64,000 nt of DNA, taken from NCBI RefSeq assembly GCF_027257875.1, contig NZ_JAPVQY010000021.1:52406-116405 (forward strand). Reading direction: 5' to 3'. Below are positions 1 to 9,666 of the stretch, one piece after another. This stretch comes from Burkholderia sp. IMCC1007. GTDB lineage: Bacteria; Pseudomonadota; Gammaproteobacteria; Burkholderiales; Burkholderiaceae. The notes beneath the pieces were generated by a model, which worked only from the letters and a program-made list of their open reading frames with translations, was not told the DNA's origin and ran no database searches. Each line of letters opens with the position of its first letter. The stretch's first letter is position 1. The translations under genes and the position numbers were made by a program.

Positions 1-1
1 G

Positions 2-1330
2 CGCGCGGGGCTGCTGTTCATCACGCACGATCGCGCGTTCCTCGACCGCGTCGCGACGCGCATCGTCGATCTCGATCGCGGCAATCTGCTGTCGTATCCG
101 GGCAATTTCTCGGCGTACCAGACGCGCAAGGCGCAGCAGCTGGAAGTCGAGCGCGTGGAAAACGAGAAGTTCGACAAGCTGCTCGCGCAGGAAGAAGTGT
201 GGATCCGCAAGGGCGTCGAGGCGCGCCGCACGCGCAGCGTCGGGCGCATCGCGCGGCTCGTGCAGATGCGCAACGAACGTGCGGAGCGTCGCAACGCGCA
301 GGGCAACGTGAAGCTCGACGTCGCGCAGGGCGAGAAGTCCGGCAAGATCGTCGCGGAGCTGACCGACGTGACGAAGCGCTACGGCGATCGCACGGTGGTC
401 GACACCTTCTCGACGACGGTCATGCGCGGCGACAAGATCGGCTTCGTGGGCCCGAACGGCGCCGGCAAGACGACGCTGCTCAAGCTGATCCTCGGCGAAC
501 TGAAGCCCGACGCGGGCACGGTGCGCACGGGCACGAACCTGCAGGTCGCGTACTTCGACCAGATGCGCGCGCAGCTCGACCAGGAAAAGAGCCTGGCCGA
601 CACGATCAGCCCGGGCAGCGAGTGGGTCGAAATCGGCGGCGTGCGCAAGCACGTGATGAGCTATCTCGGCGACTTCCTGTTCGCGCCGGAACGCGCGCGT
701 TCGCCGGTGAAGTCGCTGTCGGGTGGCGAGCGCAACCGGCTGCTGCTCGCACGCCTGTTCGCGCGCCCGGCCAACGTGCTGGTGCTCGACGAACCGACCA
801 ACGACCTCGACATCCCGACGCTCGAACTGCTCGAAGAGCTGCTGGCCGACTACGATGGCACGGTGCTGCTCGTCAGCCACGACCGCGCATTCCTCGACAA
901 CGTCGTGACGTCGGTGATCGCGGCCGAAGGCGACGGCAAGTGGCGCGAATACGTCGGCGGCTTCACCGACTGGCAGATCCAGAGCGAGCGTTCGCAGCAG
1001 CTCGCGCAGCAGGAAGCGGCGAAGTGCGCGGTGAAGGACGCGGTGCCGGTCAAGGAAGACGCGGCGAAAAGCGCGGCAGGCCGCAACGCGCAACGCACGG
1101 TGAAGCTGTCGTTCAACGAGCAGCGCGAGCTCGATGCGCTGCCGGAGAAGATCGCCGCGCTCGAGGAAGAACAGAAGACGATCAACGCACAACTCGAGGA
1201 CGGCGCGATCTTCGCGAAGGATCCGCAGGAAGGCACGCGCCTGACCGAGCGGTTCGCGGCGATCGACGACGAACTGCTCGCCGCGCTCGAGCGGTGGGAG
1301 ACGCTCGAGGCGAAGCGCAAGCCGGTCTGA
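2..1330 (+). CDS. uup: ABC-F family ATPase Uup (5' end outside the window)
   Basis: This is the C-terminal 442 codons of a soluble twin-ATPase ABC-F protein; the frame is open from base 2, so the start lies upstream. The first visible residues carry the H-loop (THDRAFLD) of the first ATPase domain, followed by a charged interdomain linker. The second ATPase domain then shows Walker A GPNGAGKTT near base 450, signature LSGGE near 715 and Walker B LVLDEPTNDLD near 780. A coiled-coil C-terminal extension of about 100 residues, typical of Uup rather than EttA, ends the protein. Known Uup proteins act on ribosomes and branched DNA and influence transposon precise excision. Function here is by family only. 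Confidence 0.9.
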   Translation, partial: RAGLLFITHDRAFLDRVATRIVDLDRGNLLSYPGNFSAYQTRKAQQLEVERVENEKFDKLLAQEEVWIRKGVEARRTRSVGRIARLVQMRNERAERRNAQGNVKLDVAQGEKSGKIVAELTDVTKRYGDRTVVDTFSTTVMRGDKIGFVGPNGAGKTTLLKLILGELKPDAGTVRTGTNLQVAYFDQMRAQLDQEKSLADTISPGSEWVEIGGVRKHVMSYLGDFLFAPERARSPVKSLSGGERNRLLLARLFARPANVLVLDEPTNDLDIPTLELLEELLADYDGTVLLVSHDRAFLDNVVTSVIAAEGDGKWREYVGGFTDWQIQSERSQQLAQQEAAKCAVKDAVPVKEDAAKSAAGRNAQRTVKLSFNEQRELDALPEKIAALEEEQKTINAQLEDGAIFAKDPQEGTRLTERFAAIDDELLAALERWETLEAKRKPV

Positions 1331-1604
1331 CGCACCGCACGCGGGCCGGCCTGCCCTGGCCGGCGCCGCGCGCGCAGTGGCCGGCCGGCGGCGCGGTGTG
1401 ACGATCTTGCGGCGGCGCGCCACGCGGAACCAGTAAAATACCGCGCGTCCCGGGCCGCGCAGCGCATGCGGCGCGCCCGCTTTCGGAGCAGTCCAAGCAC
1501 ACCGTTGTTTCGATTCGCTTTTTTACGGAACTCAACGCTTTGTCCACGACGTTATCCACACGAGATGTGGAAAACGTCCCGATGAACGACGAAATTCAGC
1601 GCCT

Positions 1605-3587
1605 ATGTCAACGAAGAAGCCCAGCGCGGCCTATAGCGAAGCATCGATCAAGGTGCTCAAGGGTCTCGAGCCGGTCAAGCAGCGGCCCGGCATGTACACC
1701 CGTACCGAAAATCCGCTGCACATCATTCAGGAAGTCATCGACAACGCGTCCGACGAGGCACTCGGCGGCTACGGCAAGCAGATCACGGTCACGCTGCACG
1801 CCGATCAGTCGGTGTCGGTCGAGGACGACGGTCGCGGCATCCCGTTCGGCCTGCATCCCGAGGAAGGCGTGCCGGTCGTCGAGATCGTGTTCACGCGCCT
1901 GCACGCAGGCGGCAAGTTCGACAAGGCCGCCGGTGGCGCGTACACGTTCTCGGGCGGCCTGCACGGCGTCGGCGTGTCGGTGACGAACGCACTCGCGACG
2001 CGCCTCGACGTCACGGTCTGGCGCGACGGCAAGATCGCCGAGCTCGGCTTTGCGGACGGCGATGTCGTGAAGCCGCTCTCGACACAGTCCGCGGGCCGCG
2101 GCGAGAAGAAATCCGGCACGCGCGTGCAGGTGTGGCCGAATCCGAAGTACTTCGATTCGCCGAACCTGCCGCTCGGCGAACTGCAGCGCCTGCTGCGCTC
2201 GAAGGCCGTGCTGCTGCCGGGCGTCGAGGTCGTGCTCGTCACCGAAAAGACGGGCGAGCGCCAGACGTGGAAGTATGAAGACGGCCTGCGCGGCTACCTG
2301 CTCGACGAGATGAACGGCAGCGAGCTGCTGATCCCGCTGTTCGAAGGCGAGCGTTTCGCCGATGCGCGTTCGGCTGACGAAACCTTCGCGGAAGGCGAGG
2401 GCGCATCGTGGGTCGTCGCCTGGAGCGAGGAAGGCTCGCTCGTGCGCGAGTCGTACGTGAACCTGATCCCCACACCCGCCGGCGGCACGCACGAGTCGGG
2501 CCTGCGCGACGGTCTCTATCAGGCAGTGAAAAGCTTCGTCGAGCTGCACAACCTGCAGCCGAAGGGCGTGAAGCTGCTCGCGGAAGACGTGTTCGCGCGC
2601 GTGTCGTTCGTGCTGTCCGCGAAGGTGCTCGATCCGCAGTTCCAAGGGCAGATCAAGGAACGCCTGAACAGCCGCGACGCGGTGAAGCTCGTGTCGTCGT
2701 TCTCGCGTCCGGCGCTCGAACTGTGGCTGAACCAGCACGTCGAGCACGGCAAGAAGCTCGCTGAACTCGTGATCAAGCAGGCGCAGGCGCGCACGCGCGC
2801 CGGCCAGAAGGTCGAGAAGCGCAAGAGCTCGGGCGTCGCGGTGCTGCCCGGCAAGCTGACCGATTGCGAGACGGAAGACATCGCGCGCAACGAACTGTTC
2901 CTCGTCGAGGGCGACTCGGCAGGCGGTTCCGCGAAGATGGGCCGCGACAAGGAATACCAGGCGATCCTGCCGCTGCGCGGCAAGGTGCTGAACACGTGGG
3001 AAACCGAGCGCGACCGCCTGTTCGCGAACAACGAGGTGCACGACATCTCGGTCGCGATCGGCGTCGATCCGCACAGCCCGGACGACACCGTCGACCTGTC
3101 GAACCTGCGCTACGGCAAGATCTGCATCCTGTCGGACGCGGACGTCGACGGCTCGCACATCCAGGTGCTGCTGCTCACGCTGTTCTTCAAGCACTTCCCG
3201 CAGCTGATCGAGCGCGGCCACGTGCACGTCGCGCGCCCGCCGCTGTTCCGCGTCGACGCGCCCGCGCGCGGCAAGAAGCCCGCGCAGAAGCTCTATGCGC
3301 TCGACGAAGGCGAACTCGAGGCGACGCTCGACAAGCTGCGCAAGGACGGCGTGCGTGAAACGCAGTGGAGCATCAGCCGCTTCAAGGGCCTCGGCGAAAT
3401 GAGCGCCGAGCAGCTGTGGGACACGACGATGAACCCCGACACGCGCCGCCTGATGCCGGTGAAGCTCGGCGAGCTCGACTACGAGTCGACGGTTGCGCGC
3501 ATGACGATGCTGATGGGCAAGGGCGAGGCAGCCGCACGGCGCGGCTGGCTCGAGGAAAAGGGCAACGACGTCGAAGCGGACATTTAA
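1605..3587 (+). CDS. parE: DNA topoisomerase IV subunit B
   Basis: ParE is the ATPase subunit of topoisomerase IV, which decatenates sister chromosomes together with ParC encoded just downstream. The 660-residue protein has the GHKL ATPase start with the catalytic glutamate in EVIDNASDEA (E43) and the ATP-binding DDGRGIP loop near residue 75. The transducer domain follows, then a TOPRIM domain with EGDSAGG (E435) and metal-binding DADVDG (D511, D513, D515). Length fits ParE rather than the longer GyrB of gamma-proteobacteria. The start MSTKKPSAAYS is chosen because homology begins immediately after it; no strong ribosome binding site is visible. parC follows after 70 bases, indicating one operon. 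Confidence 0.96.
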   Translation: MSTKKPSAAYSEASIKVLKGLEPVKQRPGMYTRTENPLHIIQEVIDNASDEALGGYGKQITVTLHADQSVSVEDDGRGIPFGLHPEEGVPVVEIVFTRLHAGGKFDKAAGGAYTFSGGLHGVGVSVTNALATRLDVTVWRDGKIAELGFADGDVVKPLSTQSAGRGEKKSGTRVQVWPNPKYFDSPNLPLGELQRLLRSKAVLLPGVEVVLVTEKTGERQTWKYEDGLRGYLLDEMNGSELLIPLFEGERFADARSADETFAEGEGASWVVAWSEEGSLVRESYVNLIPTPAGGTHESGLRDGLYQAVKSFVELHNLQPKGVKLLAEDVFARVSFVLSAKVLDPQFQGQIKERLNSRDAVKLVSSFSRPALELWLNQHVEHGKKLAELVIKQAQARTRAGQKVEKRKSSGVAVLPGKLTDCETEDIARNELFLVEGDSAGGSAKMGRDKEYQAILPLRGKVLNTWETERDRLFANNEVHDISVAIGVDPHSPDDTVDLSNLRYGKICILSDADVDGSHIQVLLLTLFFKHFPQLIERGHVHVARPPLFRVDAPARGKKPAQKLYALDEGELEATLDKLRKDGVRETQWSISRFKGLGEMSAEQLWDTTMNPDTRRLMPVKLGELDYESTVARMTMLMGKGEAAARRGWLEEKGNDVEADI

Positions 3588-3657
3588 GCGGAGCGTTCCG
3601 CGCGGCCGGGCATGACGCCCGGCCCGGCCTCATGCCACTTACGAATACGGAATACAG

Positions 3658-5979
3658 ATGGACGACAATACTTCCGATCTCTTCGCCGGGTCCGACGCTC
3701 CGGACGCCGACGAGCTGACGCTCGGCAACTACGCGGAGCAGGCATACCTCAGCTACGCGGTCAGCGTCGTGAAGAGCCGCGCGCTGCCCGACGTGTGCGA
3801 CGGCCAGAAGCCGGTGCAGCGCCGGATCCTGTTCGCGATGAACGAAATGGGCCTCGGCCCCGACGCGAAGCCGGTGAAATCGGCGCGCGTGGTCGGCGAC
3901 GTGCTCGGTAAATACCACCCGCACGGCGACCAGTCGGCGTACGACGCGCTCGTGCGTCTCGCGCAGGACTTCTCGCTGCGTTACCCGCTGATCGACGGGC
4001 AGGGCAACTTCGGCTCGCGCGACGGCGACGGCGCGGCGGCGATGCGTTACACCGAAGCGCGGCTCACGCCGATCTCGAAACTGCTGCTCGACGAGATCGA
4101 CCAGGGCACGGTCGACTTCATGCCGAACTACGACGGCTCGTTCGAAGAGCCGAAGACGCTGCCGAGCCGCATGCCGTTCGTGCTGCTGAACGGCGCGTCG
4201 GGCATCGCGGTCGGCCTCGCGACCGAAATCCCGTCGCACAACCTGCGCGAAGTCGCGGCGGCGGCAGTCGCATTGATCCGAAATCCGAAGCTCTCGCACG
4301 CGGAGCTGATGAACCTGATCCCCGGCCCGGATTTCCCCGGCGGCGGCCAGATCATCTCGAGCGACGCCGAAATCTCGGCGGCGTACGAATCGGGCCGCGG
4401 CAGCCTGAAGGTGCGCGCGAAATGGAAGATCGAGGATCTCGCGCGCGGCCAGTGGCAACTCGTCGTCACGGAATTGCCGCCGAGCACGTCGGGCCAGAAG
4501 GTGCTCGAGGAAATCGAGGAGCTGACCAACCCGAAGCTCAAGCTCGGCAAGAAGACGCTCACGCCCGAGCAGCTGAACACGAAGAAGGCGATGCTCGACC
4601 TGCTCGACGCGGTGCGCGACGAGTCGGGCAAGGAAGCGGCGGTGCGGCTGGTGTTCGAGCCGAAGTCGCGCACGATCGACCAGACGGAATTCGTGAACAC
4701 GCTGCTCGCGTACACGAGCCTCGAATCGAACGCGACGCTGAACCTCGTGATGATCGGCGCAGACGGCCGGCCGGGCCAGAAGGGCCTGCTGACGATCCTC
4801 GACGAATGGGTGAAGTTCCGCCAGCTGACGATGACGCGCCGTTGCCGCCATCGTCTCGCGAAGGTCGACGACCGCATCCACATCCTCGAAGGGCGGATGA
4901 TCGTCTTCCTGAACATCGACGAGGTGATCCGCATCATCCGCGAGTCGGACGAGCCGAAGGCCGCGCTGATGAGCGCGTTCGGCCTCAGCGAGCGGCAGGC
5001 CGAGGACATCCTCGAAATCCGCCTGCGTCAGCTCGCGCGGCTCGAGAAGATCAAGATCGAGAAGGAGCTCGAAGCGCTGCGCGACGAGAAGGCGAAGCTC
5101 GAGGAACTGCTCGCGAACGAAAGCGCGATGAAGCGGCTGATGATCAAGGAGATCGAGGCCGACGCGAAGCAGTACGGCGACGATCGCCGCACGCTGATCC
5201 AGCAGGAAAAGCGCGCGACGTTCGAGGCGAAGGTGGTTGACGAGCCGGTGACGGTGGTCGTGTCGCAGAAGGGCTGGGTGCGCGCGCTGAAGGGCCACGG
5301 GCTCGACCCGGCCGGCTTCACGTTCAAGGCCGGCGACCACCTGTACGCGGCGTTCCAGTGTCGCACGCCGGATCGCCTGATCGCGTGGGGCAGCAGCGGC
5401 CGCGTGTACTCGGTCGACGTGTCGGTGCTGCCGGGCGGGCGCGGCGACGGCGTGCCGGTCACGTCGCTGATCGAGCTCGAATCGGGCTCGCACCTGATGC
5501 ACTACTACGCGGCGCCGGTCGACCAGCAACTGCTGCTCGCGTCGAGCAACGGCTTCGGCTTCCTCGCGAAGGTCGGCGACATGGTGAGCCGCCTGAAGGC
5601 CGGCAAGTCGTTCATGACGATCGATGCGGGCGCGGTGCCGCTCGCGCCGATGCCGGTGCTGCCGAACGCGACGCAGGTCGCGTGCCTGTCGAGCGGCGGG
5701 CGCTTGCTGGTGTTCGGGATGGACGAGATGAAGACGCTGTCCGGCGGCGGGCGCGGCGTGATCCTGATGGCGCTCGACGACAAGGAAACGCTCGTGCAGG
5801 CGCTGGCGATCGACTCGGCCGGCGTCGTGCTGATCGGCACCGGCCGCGGCGGCAAGGTGCAGGACGAGACGCTGTCGTATGCCGGGCTCGCGCCGCATAT
5901 CGGCAAGCGCGCCCGCAAGGGCCGCGCGCCGGACACGAAGCTCAAGATTGTCAACGAGCTGCGTCCGATGCTCGGCTGA
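3658..5979 (+). CDS. parC: DNA topoisomerase IV subunit A
   Basis: ParC is the DNA cleavage and rejoining subunit of topoisomerase IV. The 773-residue product has the winged-helix region with YHPHGD at residues 86-91 and the catalytic tyrosine Y131 in MRYTEARL. A tower and coiled-coil region around 430-510 precedes the C-terminal DNA-wrapping propeller. The residue aligned with quinolone-determining Ser80 of E. coli ParC is glutamine (Q92) and the one aligned with Glu84 is aspartate, so the usual serine is absent. A GGAA sequence lies upstream of the ATG. A strong intrinsic terminator follows at 6017-6057, closing the parE-parC unit. Confidence 0.96.
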   Translation: MDDNTSDLFAGSDAPDADELTLGNYAEQAYLSYAVSVVKSRALPDVCDGQKPVQRRILFAMNEMGLGPDAKPVKSARVVGDVLGKYHPHGDQSAYDALVRLAQDFSLRYPLIDGQGNFGSRDGDGAAAMRYTEARLTPISKLLLDEIDQGTVDFMPNYDGSFEEPKTLPSRMPFVLLNGASGIAVGLATEIPSHNLREVAAAAVALIRNPKLSHAELMNLIPGPDFPGGGQIISSDAEISAAYESGRGSLKVRAKWKIEDLARGQWQLVVTELPPSTSGQKVLEEIEELTNPKLKLGKKTLTPEQLNTKKAMLDLLDAVRDESGKEAAVRLVFEPKSRTIDQTEFVNTLLAYTSLESNATLNLVMIGADGRPGQKGLLTILDEWVKFRQLTMTRRCRHRLAKVDDRIHILEGRMIVFLNIDEVIRIIRESDEPKAALMSAFGLSERQAEDILEIRLRQLARLEKIKIEKELEALRDEKAKLEELLANESAMKRLMIKEIEADAKQYGDDRRTLIQQEKRATFEAKVVDEPVTVVVSQKGWVRALKGHGLDPAGFTFKAGDHLYAAFQCRTPDRLIAWGSSGRVYSVDVSVLPGGRGDGVPVTSLIELESGSHLMHYYAAPVDQQLLLASSNGFGFLAKVGDMVSRLKAGKSFMTIDAGAVPLAPMPVLPNATQVACLSSGGRLLVFGMDEMKTLSGGGRGVILMALDDKETLVQALAIDSAGVVLIGTGRGGKVQDETLSYAGLAPHIGKRARKGRAPDTKLKIVNELRPMLG

Positions 5980-6016
5980 CGCTGCACTCGGTCGACCGGT
6001 TCGGCCGCGAGCGTAG

Positions 6017-6057
6017 GCCGCACGTCCGCTTCGGCGGGCGTGCGGCTTTTTCTTTTT
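6017..6057 (+). terminator. Intrinsic terminator after parC
   Basis: A perfect 13-bp stem (GCCGCACGTCCGC pairing with GCGGGCGTGCGGC) closes a TTCG tetraloop and is followed by a T-rich tract. It sits 37 bases after the parC stop codon. Confidence 0.93.
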
Positions 6058-6227
6058 GGGCTCGAGGATTCGGGTAAGCAAGCGTGGCGCTGTCACGCGA
6101 AACTTGCAAAATAGTGTGAAATCGCGCCGAGGGTCTGAACCGCGACGCGGCTGGCGGGTCGAACGTCGCTTGATGCCGCGTGTGCCGCGGCTGTTCGTTG
6201 CACCCCACTCATCACAGGATTGTCGCC

Positions 6228-6686
6228 ATGTCCCACGCCGTTGCCGTCGCGTTGTTTCTTCATCTGCTGGCCGTTGCCGTGTGGGTGGGCGGGATGGTTT
6301 TTGCGAACTTCTGCCTGCGCCCGGCGCTGTCCGACCTGACGCCGCAACTGCGGCTGCCGCTGATCGAGGGCGTGTTCGGCCGCTTCTTCAACTGGGTGTC
6401 CGGCTCGGTGATCGTGATCCTGCTGTCGGGCGGTTTCCTGCTGATGGCGTTCGGCGGCGCGCACGCGACGTGGTCGCTGCACGCGATGGCCGGCCTCGGC
6501 GTCGTGATGATGCTGATCTTCGGTCATATCCGCTTCGCGCTGTTCCCGCGCATCCGCCGTGCGGTGCAGGCGCAGAACTGGCCGGACGGCGCGCGCGCGG
6601 TGAACACGGTGCGCCTGCTCGTCGTCGTCAATCTCGTGCTGGGCGTCGTGACGATCGGCGCGGCGGTGCTGTCGCGCGGTTTCTGA
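6228..6686 (+). CDS. CopD family membrane protein
   Basis: This is a 152-residue integral membrane protein with four hydrophobic helices (roughly residues 5-27, 51-73, 80-100 and 127-148). The first helix contains the HLLAVAVWVGGMVF pattern characteristic of the CopD / copper-resistance D superfamily. No copper-gene partner such as copC is adjacent, so a metal role is unproven. I chose the ATG giving MSHAVAVALFLH; an upstream in-frame start would add 16 residues of poor character. The gene stands alone between the parC terminator and a convergent LysR gene 54 bases away. Confidence 0.82.
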   Translation: MSHAVAVALFLHLLAVAVWVGGMVFANFCLRPALSDLTPQLRLPLIEGVFGRFFNWVSGSVIVILLSGGFLLMAFGGAHATWSLHAMAGLGVVMMLIFGHIRFALFPRIRRAVQAQNWPDGARAVNTVRLLVVVNLVLGVVTIGAAVLSRGF

Positions 6687-6740
6687 GCCGGCGGCGTCGC
6701 CACCCGGCGCCGATTACCCGCGCGGTGCGATGCCGCGCTG

Positions 6741-7625
6741 CTACGCGGCCAGCATCGCGTCGAGCAGCCACGAGCCGGCCGGGCCCAGCGGCCGGTTGCG
6801 CGACCACACCGCATCGACCCGCACGCGGCGCGGCCAGCCGCGCGAGCGCAGCTCGCACAGCCGATCGCCCGCGAAGTGCTGCACCATCCAGCGCGGCAGC
6901 TCGGCCCAGCCGAACCCCAGCACGGCCATCTCCAGCAGCATCAGATAGCTCGGCGCGAGCCAGCGCTGCATGCCGACGACGATCCGGTCGTCGACGCTGC
7001 GCTCCTCCGGGTTCACATAGGTATTGAGCCGCAGCTCGCGCGCATCGCGCAGCGCCGCATGCGGCACGTCGGCGTCGCCGTATTGCGCCAGCGCGTGCAT
7101 GCGCCCGACGAACAGGCCGATCTCCGATTCCTCCGCCACCGTCGCCGCGCCGATATCGGGCGGGTAGACCGCGCGCGCGGCCATCAGCCCAAGCTGCGCG
7201 CGACCCTGCTGGATCAGGTCGAGCACGTCCTCGTGCTCGGCGATCTGGCATTCGAGCTCGAGCGCCGGAAAACGCTGTTCGAGCGCCATCAACGTTTCCT
7301 CGTAACGCTTCGACTGGTACGTGTCGGACACGACGAGCGTGAGCCGCGCTTCCTCGCCTCGCGCGAGCCGCGCCGCCATGCGGTCGATCGCCGCGCCGGC
7401 CTCCAGCGCGCGCTGCACCTGCGGCAGCAGCGCGCGTCCGGCGTCGGTCAGCATCGGGCTGCGCGTCGAACGATCGAACAACTGCACGCCGAGGTCGATC
7501 TCGAGGTTCGCGATCGCTTCCGAAATCGTCGACTGGCGCTTGCCGAGCTTGCGTGCGGCAGCCGTGAACGAGCCGAGCAGCGCGGCTTCGGCAAACGCGA
7601 GCAGGGCTTCGGGGGCGTGGCGCAT
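6741..7625 (-). CDS. LysR family transcriptional regulator
   Basis: A 294-residue LysR-type regulator with an N-terminal winged helix-turn-helix (residues 1-60; FAEAALLGSFTAAARKLG followed by STISEAIANLE) and a periplasmic-binding-like effector domain over about residues 90-290. It is transcribed divergently from a PACE efflux gene across a 113-bp gap that holds two palindromes matching the LysR T-N11-A type. This mirrors the known AceR/AceI arrangement in Acinetobacter, in which the LysR protein activates the efflux gene in response to its substrate. That it regulates the neighbour is inferred from layout and operator symmetry. Confidence 0.93.
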   Translation of the reverse strand: MRHAPEALLAFAEAALLGSFTAAARKLGKRQSTISEAIANLEIDLGVQLFDRSTRSPMLTDAGRALLPQVQRALEAGAAIDRMAARLARGEEARLTLVVSDTYQSKRYEETLMALEQRFPALELECQIAEHEDVLDLIQQGRAQLGLMAARAVYPPDIGAATVAEESEIGLFVGRMHALAQYGDADVPHAALRDARELRLNTYVNPEERSVDDRIVVGMQRWLAPSYLMLLEMAVLGFGWAELPRWMVQHFAGDRLCELRSRGWPRRVRVDAVWSRNRPLGPAGSWLLDAMLAA

Positions 7626-7647
7626 GTGGCGATCCTCACGGCGTTAT

Positions 7648-7695
7648 ATCGGTAAAACCGATGATATCAAACTGGATCGGCACGGTTTCACCGAT
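7648..7695. promoter_or_regulatory. Twin palindromic operator between lysR-type gene and PACE gene
   Basis: Site 1 (7648-7662) is a perfect inverted repeat, ATCGGT-AAA-ACCGAT, which fits the LysR T-N11-A rule (T at 7649, A at 7661). Site 2 (7681-7695) is a near copy, CACGGT-TTC-ACCGAT. The centres are 33 bp apart, about three helical turns, so two regulator dimers would lie on one DNA face. That the divergent LysR protein binds here is inferred. Confidence 0.72.
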
Positions 7696-7738
7696 CAAAA
7701 TGGCCGCAATGCGCTGAATACACGTACTGGAGGGAATC

Positions 7739-8185
7739 ATGAAACAGGTGCACAAAACAGTGGCGGAACGCCTCGTGCACGCGCTGACGTTCGAACTCGT
7801 GGCGATCGCGCTGTGCGCGCCGATCGGCGCATGGCTGCTCGACATGCCGGTGTCGCACGTCGGCGTGCTGACGGTGATGGTGTCGCTGATCGCGATGGCG
7901 TGGAACATGACGTTCAACACGGTATTCGATCGCGTCGAACGGCGCGCGGGCCTCACGCGGACGCTCGGCATGCGGGTCGTGCATGCGGTCGCGTTCGAAC
8001 TGGGTCTCGTCGCGATGGTGGTGCCGGTTGCCGCGTGGTGGCTGAACGTGAGCCTCGTCGAGGCGCTGCTGCTCGATCTCGGCATCGTGCTGTTCTTCCT
8101 GCCCTACACGTTCTGCTTCAACCTCGCGTACGACGCGCTGCGAGCACGCTGGGCCGCACGCCGCGTCGTCGTGCAGGCGGGCTGA
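7739..8185 (+). CDS. PACE family multidrug/biocide efflux transporter
   Basis: A 148-residue protein with four transmembrane helices arranged as two tandem bacterial-transmembrane-pair units (about residues 8-65 and 80-140), the architecture of proteobacterial antimicrobial compound efflux proteins such as AceI. The essential acidic residue of the first helix is present (E19 in VHALTFELVAI), and the second unit repeats the motif as VHAVAFELGLV. A strong ribosome binding site (GGAGGG) precedes the ATG. Family members export biocides such as chlorhexidine or short diamines by proton antiport; the substrate here is unknown. It is divergent from a LysR regulator and convergent with the chromate transporter. 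Confidence 0.92.
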   Translation: MKQVHKTVAERLVHALTFELVAIALCAPIGAWLLDMPVSHVGVLTVMVSLIAMAWNMTFNTVFDRVERRAGLTRTLGMRVVHAVAFELGLVAMVVPVAAWWLNVSLVEALLLDLGIVLFFLPYTFCFNLAYDALRARWAARRVVVQAG

Positions 8186-8245
8186 GCGGGCTGAGCGGGG
8201 CGGGGGAGTCGAGCGGGCGGGCGCCGCCGCGAGCGCGGCCGTCCG

Positions 8246-9454
8246 TCAGTGGGCGGCCGCCCACAGCCATACGCCGCACACGATCGCGACGACGCCGTAC
8301 ACGGCATACACGGGCGCCTTGAAGCGCGCGAAGCACAGCGTCGCGAACGCGCCCGTGAGCCAGTAGACGGGATCGGCCGGTTCGCGATGCAGGATCCTCA
8401 CGACGGCGACCACGAGAAAGCCGGTGGTCGCCGCGCGCAGCAGGCGCATCCCGTGCTCGAAGCGCGAATGGCGCTTGAGCCGGAACAGGTGGTTCTTCGC
8501 GAACACGACGAGACAACCCGACGGAATGAACAGCGCGGCGGTCGCGAACAGCGCGCCGACCCAGCCGTCGGTCAGGTAGCCGAGAAACGGCACGACGTTC
8601 AACAGCGGCCCCGGCGACACCGGCGACAGCGCGAAGGCGAGCGTGAAGTCGTGATCGCTGATGCCGGTCGCGGGCGACACGAACAGTGCCTTGAGCACGG
8701 GCAGTGCGGAGAAGCCGCCGCCGAACAGCGTCATGCCCGCGCCCGCGAGCCGCACCCACAGCAGCTCCATCTGGTAGTCGCCGGGCAGCGGCAGCGCGAA
8801 CAGCGCGACGAAGACGGCGAGCAGCACGAGCAGGTTACGATCGCGCCGGGACAGCGTGAAACCGATCGTGTCGTATTGCGGCGGCCCCGTGAGCCAGCCC
8901 GCTGCAAACGCAGCGCATAGAATCCCGACGAAGGCGGCCGGACTATGTGCGAAAGCGAGCAGAATCGTCGACAACGCGGCAATCAGCTGTTCGAGCCGCG
9001 TGCGCGCGAGCGTGCGCAGCTGCTTGACCCACGTGACGCCGATCAGCGCGGCGAGCACCATCCCGAAGTGATTGATCAGCACCGGCGCGGCGAGCGAGCG
9101 CACGAGCGGCGTGCGATAGAAGATCGCGAACAGCGTCATCAGCACGGAGAACGGCAGCACGCTCGCGATGCCGGCGATCCATGCGCCGGTGCGCCCGTGC
9201 AGCGTCTGGCCGACCTGCACCGCGACATTGCAGCCGACCGGGCCCGGCACGAGCCATGCGAGCGCGACGAGATCGGCGAACTGGTGCGGCTCGATGCGCT
9301 GCAGGCGGTCGACATAGTGACGTTCGAGCTGCGCCATCATCGAAAGCCCACCCCACGACACGGCGGAAATGCCCGCGATGACCTTGAACAAGGTCCACAG
9401 GGATGCCTGTGCCCGCTCGACACGTGCGGTCGCTTCGACTTCGACGGTTGTCAT
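8246..9454 (-). CDS. chrA: Chromate transporter ChrA family
   Basis: A roughly 402-residue polytopic membrane protein made of two homologous CHR halves. The first half carries WGGLSMMAQLE and a VPGPVGCNVAVQVG motif, and the second carries FGGGFSALPVL and SPVSPGPLLNVVPFLG, matching the repeated GG and PGP signatures of long-chain chromate-ion transporters. Such proteins expel chromate using the membrane potential. The frame is open much further upstream, but only because it runs opposite another gene. I take the ATG giving MTTVEVEATARV because hydrophobic homology begins soon after; MREIG at 9493 is an alternative. No ribosome binding site is convincing and no chrB-like regulator is adjacent. 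Confidence 0.88.
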   Translation of the reverse strand: MTTVEVEATARVERAQASLWTLFKVIAGISAVSWGGLSMMAQLERHYVDRLQRIEPHQFADLVALAWLVPGPVGCNVAVQVGQTLHGRTGAWIAGIASVLPFSVLMTLFAIFYRTPLVRSLAAPVLINHFGMVLAALIGVTWVKQLRTLARTRLEQLIAALSTILLAFAHSPAAFVGILCAAFAAGWLTGPPQYDTIGFTLSRRDRNLLVLLAVFVALFALPLPGDYQMELLWVRLAGAGMTLFGGGFSALPVLKALFVSPATGISDHDFTLAFALSPVSPGPLLNVVPFLGYLTDGWVGALFATAALFIPSGCLVVFAKNHLFRLKRHSRFEHGMRLLRAATTGFLVVAVVRILHREPADPVYWLTGAFATLCFARFKAPVYAVYGVVAIVCGVWLWAAAH

Positions 9455-9666
9455 GACTGTGCTGTTGGTGCTGGGCCCGATCTCGCGCATAGGGACATGC
9501 CGACACGATGGCCCTCCCGATTGTCCGTCGCGCATCATGACACTGCCATGCGCGAAAACGCTAGTTAATGAGCCAAACCATCGGATCGGAAGCCGAAATG
9601 ATCGGCGTACGGAACGACGCTTGCCGTGCGCGCTGCGTATTCCGTGCCAAGTGCGGTGCGGTGTGC

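Noticed and set aside
3382..6096. A 904-codon open frame on the minus strand opposite parE and parC.
   Set aside because: It mirrors parC codon structure (G/C at third positions removes stops on the other strand) and has Arg/Ala/His-rich composition without any domain.
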